Below are positions 33,342-46,560 of a stretch of 64,000 nucleotides of DNA, in pieces. The stretch comes from Pezizomycotina sp. ARF18 (Eukaryota > Ascomycota): contig AZLU01000183.1 of assembly GCA_002224055.1 (NCBI GenBank), positions 1 to 64,000 of the forward strand. Reading direction: 5' to 3'. The translations under genes were made by a program, and so were the position numbers. How positions within the stretch are numbered: position 1 is the first letter of the stretch; every line of letters begins with the position of its first letter. The notes under the pieces were generated by a model. The model ran no database searches. It saw only the letters and a list, made by a program, of their open reading frames with translations, and was not told the DNA's origin.

Positions 33342-34904
33342 CGGCGATAAACCAGGGGCAGGTCCTATAGATAGCAAATTATTATCTTCGAGGTCTGGCT
33401 TGAAACTTCTAAATAGTTGGCTATAGATGGTGCTTCGTTTTGCGTTCTGGTTATTCGAAATTTCTTATGTTTCATTTTCTAGTTCATTAAAGTTAAGAGT
33501 AGTAGTGCGGATTGTCTTTTTCTGCGCTGTTTTACTCCAGCCCAACTACTCAGCTAAGATCGTGATAGTGAGCTATAAGTGTTTTTAAGACACTTTCAAA
33601 AGTTTGTGTTTTAGTTTGGAAATCAATCAAGCATCTTTGAAGCGCTCCAGTAAATCATAGAAGAACACTGATAATTAAGAGATTGATTCAGAAGATATCT
33701 CTAATATAAACACTTTCGTCCTACCCTTTCTTTTCCGTAACATCACCAGCACATGATCAAGCAGAGATATATCATGTCTAGGTGGCGAAAGCTGGCACCA
33801 GTAGTGAGGCTTACAAAGTTTTGTCAAAGCTTGTGCATTTAGATATTAGGTCGCCTGAAGTTTTCTTTTTCTCGACTTTACCACAGCGTAATTCAGTTGA
33901 GGAATAGGAGTTTTAATGAGGATAGCGATCAAGCATACCGTGCACGAGCTTTCCAGCAAGAGAACTTCCAAACAAATGCCTTAAATATCATTGAGTTGGT
34001 CCCGGACATGTTTTACATTGGCTTAAAGAATTTGAATAAATGCTTACTCTAAGGAATGTACTACTAACATCGCCCATTTCAGAGCATAGACCTTACTAAG
34101 TCAGCAAACAAATTGGTTCAGGAGGCCTAGGAGCTGTTTAGTTATGATGGATTAGTCAAGACACTAACTCATGGAAACCCCCGCTGGCTTTTAGTACATG
34201 TATAGAAGCATTTCAAAACAATTCTTGTTGTTGTCGTTGTTGTTCTTCTTCTTCGTCCTCTTCTTATTCTTCCTTCCAAAAAAAAAAAGAAAAGAAAAAG
34301 AAAAGAAAAGAAAAGCAAAGAAAAGAAAGGGGGGGAGGAGAGAGAAAGGGAACAGGACGAAGATATTAAGTATCATTAGTCCTCTAGGACTTGGTCAGTT
34401 ATATTGATCAATAAAGATACATCAGGTTCATGTCATCGCTTGCGTGCTAACCAACCACGTTCCATTACTATAACCAGAAAGCTCGCTCGCAAAATTCACG
34501 TTTGACTTTTTTATTTTTAGAAACGGTAAGGCGAATGCACTAGATTCCAAACTTTTTATTTCAGGCTGTACATTTCAAACAAGAACGTGACACAAGCCTG
34601 TTATAGAAGCCGTCGCTGTTACAGACCGACAAGGTATTTCTACCTTAATGTCCACTTATAAATCAAATTTAACTCTGACAGTGTGGTTTTGTGCTGCCAA
34701 CACTAGCTATCTATAATATCGGACCTCTTCTGTCGCTTTACCTACCGGCTGTCTTTCGAAGCGCCCTTATTCGGCCCCGGTCCCTGCTCTACTTTCAAAC
34801 ATCGTACATTTGATAAGGCTAAGATCTATTTCCGTACTGAATCTAGTGATATATTCCTAAAGATCAATACTATACTAATCATCCGTGATGTGACACAGCG
34901 GGAA

Positions 34905-35036
34905 ATGGCTCGTAGAACTAACCGCACCGAAAATAAGAGTTCTAAATCCAAGCTACGTTCTGCTGAGACCGGGACAGACACAAGCGCATCACATAGGTCC
35001 CGCCAATCGTTCCGTGTGGATGACCTGTACTTCTAA
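34905..35036 (+). CDS. Small basic ORF, 43 codons
   Basis: An intact frame from ATG 34905 to TAA 35034-35036 encodes a Ser/Thr/Arg-rich peptide beginning MARRTNRTENKSSKSKLRSA. Composition and position are like the N-terminal pieces of the neighbouring ORFs at 30828 and 35551, so it may be a first exon or the remnant of a related gene. Chance is possible at this length. Confidence 0.25.
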   Translation: MARRTNRTENKSSKSKLRSAETGTDTSASHRSRQSFRVDDLYF

Positions 35037-35304
35037 CCTGCTACGTGGCATTCCTTAGCTGTTAAAAATACTGCAGACAGATTCTCGTGTGCAAAGTCAA
35101 TAATTTAGCACAACGATGTGGCGGTACCTCCAAAATTACAACAAGAATTCGCCGTTTCTACCTTGGCGTCTAGTTTATATTGTTAAACACGTGCTTAAGT
35201 TATTTAATCTTCGGTAATATTCCTAGGAAAACGGGGGAAGCATTTTCGTATCATTAGACTCTCGTAGATGCTCTTCAATGGCGACTAGGTATGCGGGAAA
35301 GGAT

Positions 35305-35312
35305 TATATAAA
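35305..35312 (+). promoter_or_regulatory. TATA box upstream of the 35.55 kb ORF
   Basis: TATATAAA followed by G, the same nine bases as at 32442, here 246 bp upstream of ATG 35551. Confidence 0.35.
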
Positions 35313-35550
35313 GATCACCATTTCCCATTGTTCTACAGGTATGTAGTTCAAATAGTACGCAGAAAACCCTCATGGCAACAAACAAGACATCACCACCTTC
35401 TCAAATTATAACACCTTAATTTAAATACTGTGTATTTTAAAAACTCAAGTATACAAACTTTCAACCTACCTTGAGCTCTTCAGTCCAAACGGCTCCACGT
35501 ATATCATTACACGGATAGAAAAAAAACGTCCACCTATCTTCGTTTTCACA

Positions 35551-35980
35551 ATGCCTCAAGCTTCAGAAAACCATCGGAAGCATAAGCACACGTTGCATCA
35601 TGGCGGCGGCCGGACATATGCGGACCAGTCGCACATCAAGTGTGGAGAGTCTTAACATAAGCAGGAAGAAATCCAAGGCAAGTGGAGTCGCAACTAGTCG
35701 CAAGTGGGAGGAATCTCGCACCAAGCGGCAAGAATTTCATAACAAGCGGAGAGAGACTCAAGCTTTACACACCAAGAGCCCTGGACGAGCAGGGTTGGCG
35801 GCTCCGCCGACCACAACTCCGACAAGATGCCCGTCCGAGAGTGGAAACGCGAGGACTCAGCGAGGAGGACTGAGACCCAGCGCGGAGGCGAATGGATCTA
35901 GAGCAGAGGCATTCGTGTCCAGTGCATCAACCTTTCCTGCTTTTACCCGTATTGGATCTCAATCCAAATATCCGACCTAG
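35551..35980 (+). CDS. Ser/Arg/Lys/His-rich low-complexity ORF
   Basis: ATG 35551 opens MPQASENHRKHKHTLHHGGG, reaching a TAA at 35653-35655. The overlapping frame 35600-35980 is open for 126 codons and is Ser/Lys/Arg-rich, with a degenerate repeated motif (KWEESRTKRQEF, then HNKRRETQ). The third frame also has such pieces, suggesting one repetitive coding unit with frame changes. It resembles the His-rich start at 32735 in composition and promoter. The product is unknown and probably disordered. Confidence 0.35.
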
Positions 35981-36753
35981 GTGATCGAGGGGATCTAGTC
36001 GTATCAGAACACCCCGATGTTAGCGGGACTCGTTCATCCTCTTTTGATCTTATTTATACAGCCATATGGTCTAAGCTTGATGTTTCAATTCAGGATCAGG
36101 ACGATACTATTTTTACCTCGTAATACCTAATCTCTGTGATCAATATCTATTTATACTTCATCTTTGTATAGAAACACTTAGACCACTGGTGGTTCAATTT
36201 TCGGTCGATTTAAACATTGACAGGGTTTTATAATAACGAGATTAAGCAAGCAAGCGTCCCTAAATCGGGTTTATTTACGGCTAGTTTACTTTCCGCTCGA
36301 TTCTTTTCATCATGTACCTTCAATTGTCGCATATTACGTTCCATAAGCTCAGTTTTTGTGTTTCTAGAAAGCAAAAAATCAAAAAAGAACTTGAGGCGCC
36401 TGAAAATAAATACTATAATATGTCAAAGTGCTCAGGATATCTGCTACAGGTAGGAAGCTTTAAATTTCGGTACGCTCAGTAGTTCCTGGACATATTAGGT
36501 CATCCTTATAAATAGTCAATAATAAATATTTCAAGTTCATGCTTATGGATGCATCCTAGGCGCAGGATATATGTAAAGCCGTCCTGCGAAATCATCGTCA
36601 TGATCATAACACGCCTCGCTAAAATTCCGGATGAACGAACGACCAGCCCGGCACCGGTATTAGGTGCACGAAAATTAATTAAAAATGATCAATAAATGTC
36701 AATTTTCGCATTAGCTAGTAAATAGCTAAGTAAAATTTGGTCGCAACAGCTTA

Positions 36754-36797
36754 ACGTGGGGCACTATCCTGCGAGCCAGTACCGGCCAGCGAGCTAG
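36754..36797 (+). repeat. Left terminal inverted repeat of the Fot1-like element
   Basis: Begins ACGTGGGGCACTATCCTGCG and pairs with the right end over about 44 bp, with one gap and about six substitutions. Most differences are transitions of the RIP type (CA for CG or T for C). Confidence 0.9.
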
Positions 36798-38835
36798 TTA
36801 CTAAGACAACGGTAGCTACCATATAAAAAAATAAATAAATAGCTATTCCCGGTACTATCGTGGCTCCGGGCCCCTATATATATATATCCTAATAAAAAGC
36901 TTATCGATTATATATATTATAATTAATAGAACTCTATTTTATTAATATATTAAATAATATTAACGCGCTTAGATATTACTATAGCTAGTTAACTACCGTA
37001 TTTAAGCCTAACGCCCGGATAAAAGAAAGTACGCCTAACGGAAGCCCTTAATAGCTATCGCGCCGGAAATAGACTGTCTCTTAATAAAACGGTATTATTT
37101 TATAGGGTCCCCTTTTAACTTTAAAGTACTAGAATAAAGGACGCCCGTATAAAGTCCTATATAGAAGTAGCCCTAGCTATAGCTCTTTACCGACGTTATC
37201 GAGAGTACTATTAAGGCCTAATATACTAAATTATATAGCTAGGGCTTCTCTATACGCTATAATATGCTACGTTATATGGTTAGAGAGCTAGCTAGCGGCG
37301 CTCAGATTAGTAAAAACTAGCCGAAACGCTTTTTAAGATAATATCTAAGCTCTACGCGGTATATTCCCGTATACTAGATAATAAGCGTAGCTATACGGAG
37401 TATCTAGCTATAATAGCTAATTATTTTTAAAAGTTTTAGAACGCCTAAGATAAATATAAACTTAAAAATTATAATATATATATCGATAAAAAAGGCTTTC
37501 TACGAAGATTTACCGCTAACGGTTAGATTATAGTTCTAGAGGCCTATAAATCTTAAAAATTTAAGGTATATAATAGTAATTAAGAGCTAATTACTATAAT
37601 TAAGTATATTAATATAGACGGTAACGTACTAGCGCTAATAGTAGTATTTAAAGGTAAATTTTACTTATTAGACTAGTATTAAGGATATACGCTATACTTA
37701 GAGTAGTAGTAGGCTATTAGCGATAGCGGTATATTAAATAATAATCTAGGCGTTAAGTAGCTTCTACATATTTTTTTATTATATATTCTTAAGATTAAAG
37801 GGGGGCTTATACTATATTTATATTAGATAGGTATAGTAGTTATTTATTAATTAAATTTATTAAAATTTACTTAGATAATAAAATTATACTTCTTTATTTA
37901 TCTTCTTATATTATTTATCTAATATAGTTATTAGATATTAGTATCTTTAGCGTTTATTAGAAGAGATATAGTAGGCTTATCGAGAACTTTATATACTATA
38001 ATAGAGCCCTAATAGTAAAAAAAGACTTTATTTAGTTAATAACTAAGGCCCGCGATTTTAGTTTTACGCCTAATATTATATAAGGCGTTTAAAAAATACG
38101 CTAGAGCTATACTATTTAAACCTATATACGTATTAGAATAAATATCCCGATTTAATAAATAGCTATAAGAGCCGGTAAATATTAAAGAACTAGCGTAGAT
38201 TATAAGAATCCCCCTTTAGTTTTAAGGCCTAGATTAACGGATTTAGTTACTTTCCGCGATAAAATTAACCTAGTACGGTATCTAACAATATTAGAGAAGA
38301 TATTATTAACTAAACCTAGGCTTCTAGCGTCTATTATATCCCTATTTAATAAGATTTATAAGGCTATAGCTACGTCCTTTAAATAAGTAAATATATAGAA
38401 GGTAAAAAATATTAAGTTACGCGTCTAGAATCGAATTAAAAGGCAGTAGAGCCTAGTAGCTATATATATATAGTAAGGCTAAAGTATTAGATAATAGTAA
38501 CTATTAGCGGGTATTAATACTATAAATATACGCATTACTAGAGTAGAAAACGTAAAGTTATGGAAGGGCTATATAGAGTAGCTAGTATAGGAGCTATATC
38601 TACGAGCGATAACTAGAAGAAAGAGAAATAGGATAGAGGAAGAGGATTAGGAGCTAGAACCCTATCTATTATTTATTTTACTATATAATTATTATATAAT
38701 TTTAAATATGTAGTTAGTTAGGACCCTAGATAGTTCTTTTTATTACTATTTCGTAGTTCTCGAGCCTTCGATTATTATTTTTTTAATATATATATTTAAT
38801 AGTTATTTTAGTATGTCTTAGCATTTCTTGGCATA

Positions 38836-38879
38836 GCTGGCTCGCTGGCCGGTGCCGGCTCGCAGGCTAGTGCCCACGT
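38836..38879 (-). repeat. Right terminal inverted repeat of the Fot1-like element
   Basis: Read on the minus strand it begins ACGTGGGCACTAGCCTGCGA. It has kept more GC than the left end and so is probably closer to the original terminus. Confidence 0.9.
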
Positions 38880-38999
38880 TAAAAGATTGTTTCAAACTGA
38901 CTTATGCCAGACAAGACACTATAAGACGTGCGTGCTTTATAGAGCGGGATATTTCCCCTCTTTTGTCTAAGCGCCAGGCTGTTTGCTGGGCGGTACGAT

Positions 39000-40234
39000 G
39001 ACTTGCTTGAAAATACGGGGATAAACTCCTATCGATAATATATCTAGCATGAGATTAAGATAGCCGAAAACAGATCTGGTCTAGATCAAAATGCAATAGC
39101 GCCTTGGTCCCAAATCTATGGTTTATTTATTCATCCCGTTCCATTGTTTCGGGGTTGATTCCAGGCGCCGGGGAACGTAAGCGCTCATGCGGTGTTACGC
39201 GCTACGATAACTACCGTCATTCGTTGATAATCAACACGATAAATCATCCAAGGGTTCCACTTCACCGATTCCAGGCTTGTAGCTGACTGATAACAACGTT
39301 GTCTTAGCGCTGATTTGCGGTTTATAAAATCAGGGACGTGAGTTCTCCCACTAAGTGTGGGGTAATGTCAGTTTTCCAAATGACCTCTACGTCTGGGGGC
39401 AAATCATTCATTCCATGCGATCAAGCACCTTGATATCTCAAGATTGAACTATATTTATATCCATTCAAGCAGGTTAACAATTATAGCTCATCAAATTTTT
39501 TTTCGAGAGAAAAACGGAAAGAAATCAGCTCAGGATCCAGATGCTGCCCATTATCGCTATGGCACGCTTTCACACGGTCCCTATATTCAGAGATAGCAAC
39601 GCCGTTTTCAAGCAGACGAGCGGAGTTCATGAAATCTCTAGAAAAGAGGGGAATAGAATACTAGACACCGTATCTTTGGGTTACTATTATCGGGTTTCTT
39701 TACACTAGTGTTTCACAAGTTGTTTATTCCGTCCTTGTGATCTCTAGTTGCATATGCCTGGAAACAGTTGGACGTTTCGATCAATGCATAATTATATAAG
39801 CGCCAACGCGTACACTGCTCGATGTTGAACATGACATTTCTCAAGATTTAACCGCCACCTCTAGCGAACGTTTCTAAGGCACATTCATCGGTATTTGTTA
39901 TTCCGGTCTTCAGACAGGATAACATGGAACCAGTGGAGGCATGATAAGGAAGGCTTGTGGCGAAATTTACGTTCCTGGCTACATTTAGATGTTGTATCTC
40001 ATGCAGCCGATCGACGTTCATCTCGAAATATTCCTCGACGTAGGATTCGGCGCAAAGGTCAGCAAATGGATGGACCTCTCATGTATCTTGACGAAGAAAA
40101 ATCAGTGAGCAATGCCAAAAAGGCCTGCTGCGTCGGGAACATTACATCACGTTCTCTCCTACAATAGTACGATGCAGAGACAAGAAATACTCCGGCCTTT
40201 CTCTGGACCGAAACCGGTTTTTCAAAATTTCCTA
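39000..40234. other. Region right of the transposon, nothing assignable
   Basis: Base composition returns abruptly to about 45% GC at 38880, marking the element edge. Frames at 39104-39286 and 39895-40167 are open but short and match no family known to me. Confidence 0.3.
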
Positions 40235-41082
40235 ACTTGTCTATAACTAAGGCTTCAGAATCCTCTCGGGATCGTATTGGCTGTTCTAAGTGCATATATC
40301 CCTCAAGTTCAAACCTTCCGAACTCTTTCCTGATAAAGTACCTGAGCTTTTATTACAATTTTGACCGAATGGACTCTAAAAAGACCCCTGTTGATGTGGA
40401 AGAGTGGCATTTTAATCAATTACAATACTCCAAGCCACGTCAACTCAGGAAGGCGGCTAGCATCCCCCTACCTGATAAACGGCAATACAAAGATGTACAA
40501 TAAGCTACTAATAGACCAGGTACCAAATATCATACACAGCCTAGCTACAGTTGAGAGTGGCGACCGCGCAAGAAGCCGAGACGGGCACGCGGGTAATGTG
40601 CCGGTATTAAAGTATAAGGACTTACGGAACTCCGACCACCTGCTGCTCACACCCGTGACTGAACTCGTTACCCAATGGGTTCCTGGCAGAGAAAGGATTA
40701 GCTCGACTTTCGGGGCTTTTCAAAGGGGTTTCCTGAACGTTACAAACTTACATCCCGTAGATTTCCAGGCAAGGCTTTTACAAAATCCTTTCGGCTTCAC
40801 AACTTTGCACATATTCTTGCCACTTTACCTCCCGTGAAAGTTCACACTGCATATCATATCCTTCGCCGAACGATATCCGGCCACTTAAGACCCACCTCAG
40901 CGTTAAAAAGATCAAGTTTTCCGATAGCTAGCCAAAGGATACATACTTCTCTTGGTTCCGTGATCATCAACACACAAACTCAGCGACTCGCGTTGTCCCG
41001 CAGTCTATTCCACATCAAAAAGAGACCGAACGGGGTTCTTACATCCATATATCATGCATGCAAAGTTCAGACAACAATTTGA
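40235..41082 (+). CDS. Overlapping ORFs of unknown function
   Basis: Three plus-strand frames follow each other with overlaps: about 40237-40503 (containing VDVEEWHFNQLQYSKPRQLR), 40361-40837 (158 codons open; ISSTFGAFQRGFLNVTNLHP, VDFQARLLQNPFGFTTLHIF) and 40834-41082 (ISGHLRPTSALKRSSFPIAS). The relay of frames looks like one coding region with two frame changes rather than three genes. Composition is protein-like, with Arg, Leu, Phe and Asn, and no simple-sequence bias. I do not recognise it. The apparent starts of the second and third frames are not ATG. Confidence 0.3.
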
Positions 41083-41099
41083 AGAATGCAACCAGAAGA

Positions 41100-44000
41100 T
41101 TACTTTCGTGCGAAAATCATCAGTTACTAAAGGTCAATTGACATTTCTAAAGGTTCCCGAATCACGTATATCACAACCATAAAGTTTTTCTTTAGCAACA
41201 ATTGTCACAACCCTTTCGGCTTACCGTAGGCGAACACGCATCATTTTCCAGGTCTTGTATTGTGTACGAACTGTACTGGAATATTAAACCTCTGTGCTTG
41301 TTTCGAGACTCTATGGCAAGAATCTCAGAGTTCTATGATTTTTGTAACATTTCAGAATAGGGGAATTTTCTCCTCCAGCAATCATCACCGCCATTAATTG
41401 CGAACCTTCACAATATCCCTTAATCCATAAAATAAACCTATCCTACGAAATAGATGCCTCAGGATCCTTCTCTCTTTCTCCCCGATGAAGTTTATTGAAT
41501 CTTTTCTCATTCTTCTCCGAATTCCAACGCGTAACTTACAATTACTCTCAGGGTCGAAGTAAGTTACTTACCCACATTCCAGCTTGCAGCCATAAAGCCT
41601 TTTCAGTTGCACCAAATCGTGAAGACATGAAATCAACTCGTGATTTCCATCTCTAAACTTACAACCATAACATTTCCCAAGAAAATTTTGATATTCGATA
41701 AGTAGAAATGGCCAGTTCATCGTACCTTTAGTATAATCCCAGAGTTACAGCTTCTAAACTACTCTATAGCGCAAGGCTTTATTCCGAATTGGTTGCGTTA
41801 GCTGTTCGATAATCTCGAGAGCAGCTTTCGTGGTGTATAAATTAAACTTGTTCAAGGCAGAAAATGATGTACATGTTCGTCATAGAAAATCAAAACCACG
41901 TCTTCGTAATTTACGTGCTCGCTCAGATTTAACATCCGTTCATTATTATGTTGCACATTTCTGCTTAAACACGGTCTAATACTAAACTCCCATAAAAGGC
42001 TTCGACTTTTCATTGGTGCGTCAAAGGTCATCACCTTAGTCTCGAAACCAGCCTTGCATATAAATGCGAAAGAAAAATGTTTCCAAATGACCAAATTTTG
42101 CTCATATCGTTCCAAAAGCTTGTGATAAACAAAATTACACGAGACTGAAAAATGTTTTCCCACCACCCACGCGCACTTCGACCATTAGCCGAATCGTGCT
42201 CGTTATACGAAAAGAGGATTGATTCAACCTATATTGCTGAAAAGACGTGTCACTGATTAATCTCTCAAAGAATCATAGCGGAAAAGTACAACCAATGGAA
42301 GAGGGAAAAGAAAAGAAGAACTGACAGTAGAAGCAAAAAAGGGGAAGAAAGAATTTGACCGAATTGGCTAAAGCAGCCATCGAGTAAGTGCGAAGAAGTG
42401 GGTTTACGAAAAAGATGACACGCTGGTATCGGTACATCGCGTGTCGAATGTCTTCAGATGACTGTGCGCTTTCTTTGAGCCAGATGTACCGGTACCCCTC
42501 CATAAGATACATTTCTCATCTGTTATATAGCTATATCAGCCAGTAGTATTGGTGTCTACGGTTTAATAACGAAAGAGGGCTTGCAACGTGTTCGGGTGGA
42601 AGCACATCCGGCCTTGTCTATTCTCAATCTAGTCTAAATTTGCAGGATAAACGGGGAATTATTTTGAAAAAAAAAAAGAGAATCTCCGCAAGGACACGCG
42701 TGTCTGGAACATCATCACTTTGACGTAATGTAGGACTCATCGTTTTCCTCAAACTAGGCTATCTAATAATATAACTTAGCGTTCCTTCAGATTACATATA
42801 TAACGAAGCGATATTTATGAGCTCTGGACTCTGATTTCTAGACTGTGAACTCTGGACTCTGGACTCTGAAAACCTCATACTTCGTGAAGATTCAGATCCA
42901 AAATACCCCAAACGGGCTGTTATACGTTCGGCCAGTTGCAAAAAGATTAAGCTTTCAGTGGTAAGAAAAGCCGAAGGAGTGGTAGCTATGCGGTTGCCAG
43001 GTTAATTGCGCTTCTTTTTCGCATTAGACGGCGATACCGATGTTTTGAAGTCGCCTCATCCGGCCTTCCTTTCGTCTAGAAGCAAGATTGCAATCATTTA
43101 GGCTTTAACTTGGTCCACCGCCGTGATGCTCATTTACACCCCCTATTCACCTGGCCCCGGCTATCTCGTGCATTTAGGACTTGATTAAGGAGATTACACG
43201 CGATACGAATGGTAATATAGGTATTCTTTTATTACTTTAACTCAAACAGGACCCGCCAGAAAGCCTTCCAGTTTAATAAGAGTAAATATCGAACGGCACA
43301 ACGGCTATTTAGCTCATCTAGGATCCGCCTCGGACGCTTCCGCCGGTGATAAAGCAAAATTGGTGTAATTCGGGGGTCACCACACCCTCTTTATAAATTT
43401 AGAATTAAAAAAATGCCCTCACAAATTTTTCGAGGGAAATTAGTTCCACTACATTTTCTCGATATCTTTCGTTTTATCGTACACACTCTACGTTGGTATC
43501 ATCGCATGTAAAGTCGGCAATCCAGCAAGGCTGTGACGAAAATTTGTTAAAAATATGACGCTAAAAAGAAACTTAGAAAGTTCAACTTTCTCATTTGAGA
43601 AAATCGAACTTTTCATTTTTCTTTTCCTATTTCGTTATTCTTAGTATTTTTTTTCCTATCTACCGTAGTCTGTAGCTATATAATGAAACTAAGAAAAAGA
43701 TGGTGTAGTGAAAAAATAATCCTCCTTTTGACGATTCAGAAGAGAGTATTAGCGATGGAGGGGTGTTGATGTATTGTGGTATGTGAGCAAGAGATGCATT
43801 GCGTTGTGGGTGCATAGGCAACGGAGGATTAAGAGGGGAAGATCAAGTGTCGTTACTTTTCTTCGTTTTTCCCTTCGAGTTTCTTGACGGGATTGCGCTT
43901 AGGATGTACTAAAATGGATCGCGATGTACCACGTAGTAAACGCCGCTAACGACCCTGGAAAGGTCACCTCGGCCGACGGCGTAGCCGCTAGTTCAAACCT

Positions 44001-45250
44001 AGAAATGGGGTGTGTGCTTTTTTCCCCCATGCTCTAAGGGCTGGGGCGGTCGAACGACATGATTTGCGGACCTGCTCAAAAATAGCCATATCCTGATATG
44101 ATTTCTTTACTATATACGAAGAAATTCAAATGATATCAGGAGAAACAAGTGCATCAGTAATTCTCGGTTGTTTAATGATTTAACTGTTCATAAGGCAGCC
44201 TACCGTAAATTGACGCCTGATAAGGCAAACAATCCCATTTCGCCGATGCACAGACACGAGTTACGAAACAGTTAACGATCATCCTATTCCTCCTTGACAA
44301 GAGGGCATTGGGGAAACAAAAAAGCAACGATAAACGAGCGATTGCATGCGAAACGAGGGGTGAAAAAAAAAATTTCTCTCGCAGAATTCCCGCCCCGTTC
44401 TTGCGTCTCACTTCCGACAGCCGATCGTCTATCGAAGAAAAAGAGGGAAATAAAAAGTCCCTCGTAGCTGTAACGAGGAATTTAAAAAATAAAAAAAACT
44501 GCCCGTATGTGCGTTTACGGTGCCAGGAAAAGAATGGTATTTTAAAAAAGACACATAGTCGATCATTGCATCAGAAGATGGACTCGAACTCTCTACTACA
44601 ATTATCTTGTGATAAAGAGAGCTCTGATTCACTTAAAATGCTCGCGGGGAGTGTACTTATTTTTTTTTTTCCCGCGAGCAGACAGGGGTTTGGACTTTTC
44701 CGTCTATGACCTTCGGTGGAGCTCTACCCTCCATTACACGGCTTTTACGCTAAAAATTAACGCCCCCAATGTCCATTAGTTCGCCCACTAGAGGATTAGG
44801 TGGAAAACAATAGTGAATAGCTATGAAAAACTACTGCAGAACAGGAAACGTTTGAAGATTTATAGTTCTCTAACCGCGGAAGCTAACGTTAGCGTAAGAG
44901 TAATACGGAATCTTTAACCGCAGTGCGCAATGCAATCTCACAAAGTACAAGCAAAAATACGGGTTTGAACTAAAAAAAAAAAAAAAAATGATCAAATCCT
45001 GCTTGAAGACTAGCCGCCTTACGCCGCAAGCTCCCCCCATCCCATCGCAGAAAGAAACCTTTGCAACAAAAAAAGTACCTCTCATGTACCGCACTCCTTT
45101 TTTCACAGGCTCCACTTTCTTTTATACAATGTACAAGAAATGCAGGTGTTCTGGGCACGGCAGGAGATTAAGAGCCCCCAATTTTCGAACAAAAAAAATT
45201 TTAAACTGCCTTGCAAAGTGCCATACTAACAGGACTATCTTGTAAACAAG
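41100..45250. other. Intergenic region with scattered weak ORFs
   Basis: Frames of 80-130 codons occur on both strands (for example 42166-41852 minus, 44308-44709 plus, 44988-45245 plus), but several lack an ATG or owe their Lys/Phe content to homopolymers. No motif is recognised. Near 42835-42865 a short tandem run of GAACTCTGGACTCTG-like units is present. Confidence 0.3.
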
Positions 45251-46560
45251 CGCGGGACAACCTAGAAACCTTTGCAACTTTTTCTAAGACAACGTGAAAT
45301 CACACATGTTTAACAAGAAGGAAAACCGCTTATGACGGCTAATTCAGATACTAAAAAAGTTGATATTTACAAGGGAATCATTTTAGAATGACTACATTGA
45401 AGTAGAAAGAGAAGGAGAAAGCGCTTATGATCGTGAAAGGAAGCAACAGGAAATTTCAAACAGACGTAAAGAACAGGGTCAGGAAGGCAAGGCGACAAAA
45501 ACCTTTATAAGTTGTATGACCGGTGTACAGGCCGTTCGAAGAAATCGCGCAAGGAAATACTGAATAATACGACACAATGAAGTAAGAAAAAATGCTAAAA
45601 AACCCTGTACTTTCCTAAATCAAATCAATAAAGAAAACGATCGTAAGTGACTCCCGATCATTGGGTTAACCAATCAAGGTTTGGTGTCCAAAATCAAGCG
45701 GTTTCAATGTCCAAAATAAAAATAACAATGCGCTGAAGACGAACGTATGCCTGAGAAGAAACCAATAATATAAGAAAAGCATATAGTAGAAATGCGTGTA
45801 CAAATTTAACAACAATAATGTAACAGGGTGTAATATAAAGGTATACCTGAAGTTAACAATTACAAAGATGCCCAAAAAAAGTCATAACAGAATATTGTAA
45901 ACGTGATCTATAATAAAACCGTTGAGAAAGCCGAAAGTGAAAGGCAAGGAATGTGACATGAGAACCAGGTACAGGGTTCAAACGAAAAAAATAAATTTTC
46001 TTTAAAAGATAATCGCTCTATAAACTGGTCGATGGATTGTAAGACAGCTTGAGGCCTGCCCCGAGCAAACCTATCGAGCTTCCTAACAATTGCAAAAAAA
46101 ACAATGGAACACTGCTAAAAAAAAACATCTCATGCGGGGAATGGAAATTTACATAGGAAAATAAGTAGTTCTGAGGGTATAGTCGAAAAAAGGAAAGAAA
46201 GTATTAAAGTGAGGTATTGAGGGGACAGCAGAAAACGCTTTTCTAACGCGATCTAAAAACATCAAGGCGGAATGAAGGATGAAAATGTGAAATAATTAAA
46301 AATATAATCAAAAGAAAAGAATGATGCAAAATACATGTAAGGATTCAAAGAAAAATGATTCAGGTAAAAAAAAAATTAAAAAAAATAAAAAAATAAAACA
46401 AGAATGTAGAACTAGTCCAAAACATGAAGTGGTCAAGGAAATGTCGAATCTGGGATTACATGTAAGGAAGTAAAATAAAAAACAAATAAATGAGAAACTA
46501 AACCAAAATGAAGTCGAAAACCAATACGGTTATTTGAAGAATGATAAGTTAAAGCGCTAA
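45250..46560 (-). other. Purine-rich strand asymmetry downstream of the RNase III-like gene
   Basis: The plus strand is dominated by A and G for about 1.3 kb, so the minus strand, on which the RNase III-like gene is transcribed, is pyrimidine-rich. No gene is visible. This mirrors the flank at 15253-16050 downstream of a plus-strand gene and suggests a transcription-linked 3' skew. Confidence 0.45.

Larger units (their letters stand above)
36754..38879 (+). mobile_element. Fot1/pogo-type Tc1-mariner DNA transposon, RIP-mutated
   Basis: A complete 2126-bp element with TA target duplications (36752-36753 and 38880-38881) and about 44-bp terminal inverted repeats. The interior is extremely TA-rich, as expected after RIP C-to-T change. 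The transposase is still readable on the plus strand: IDKKGF with the first catalytic Asp at 37485-37487; ITIIKYINIDGNVLALIVVF at about 37590-37650; ILDRYSSYL with the second Asp at 37826-37828; and LLD with the third Asp at 37934-37936. Exactly 35 residues separate the second and third Asp, the DD35D spacing of Fot1-like elements, and YSRLIENF follows as in that family. Numerous TAG/TAA codons (for example TAG where QPLD has CAG) make it inactive. It was probably silenced after amplification, and other copies should exist in the genome. Confidence 0.92.

Noticed and set aside
43900-44030. Possible tRNA around CTAGTTCAAACCTAG
   Set aside because: The T-arm-like palindrome has no matching acceptor or D arm at the right distance.
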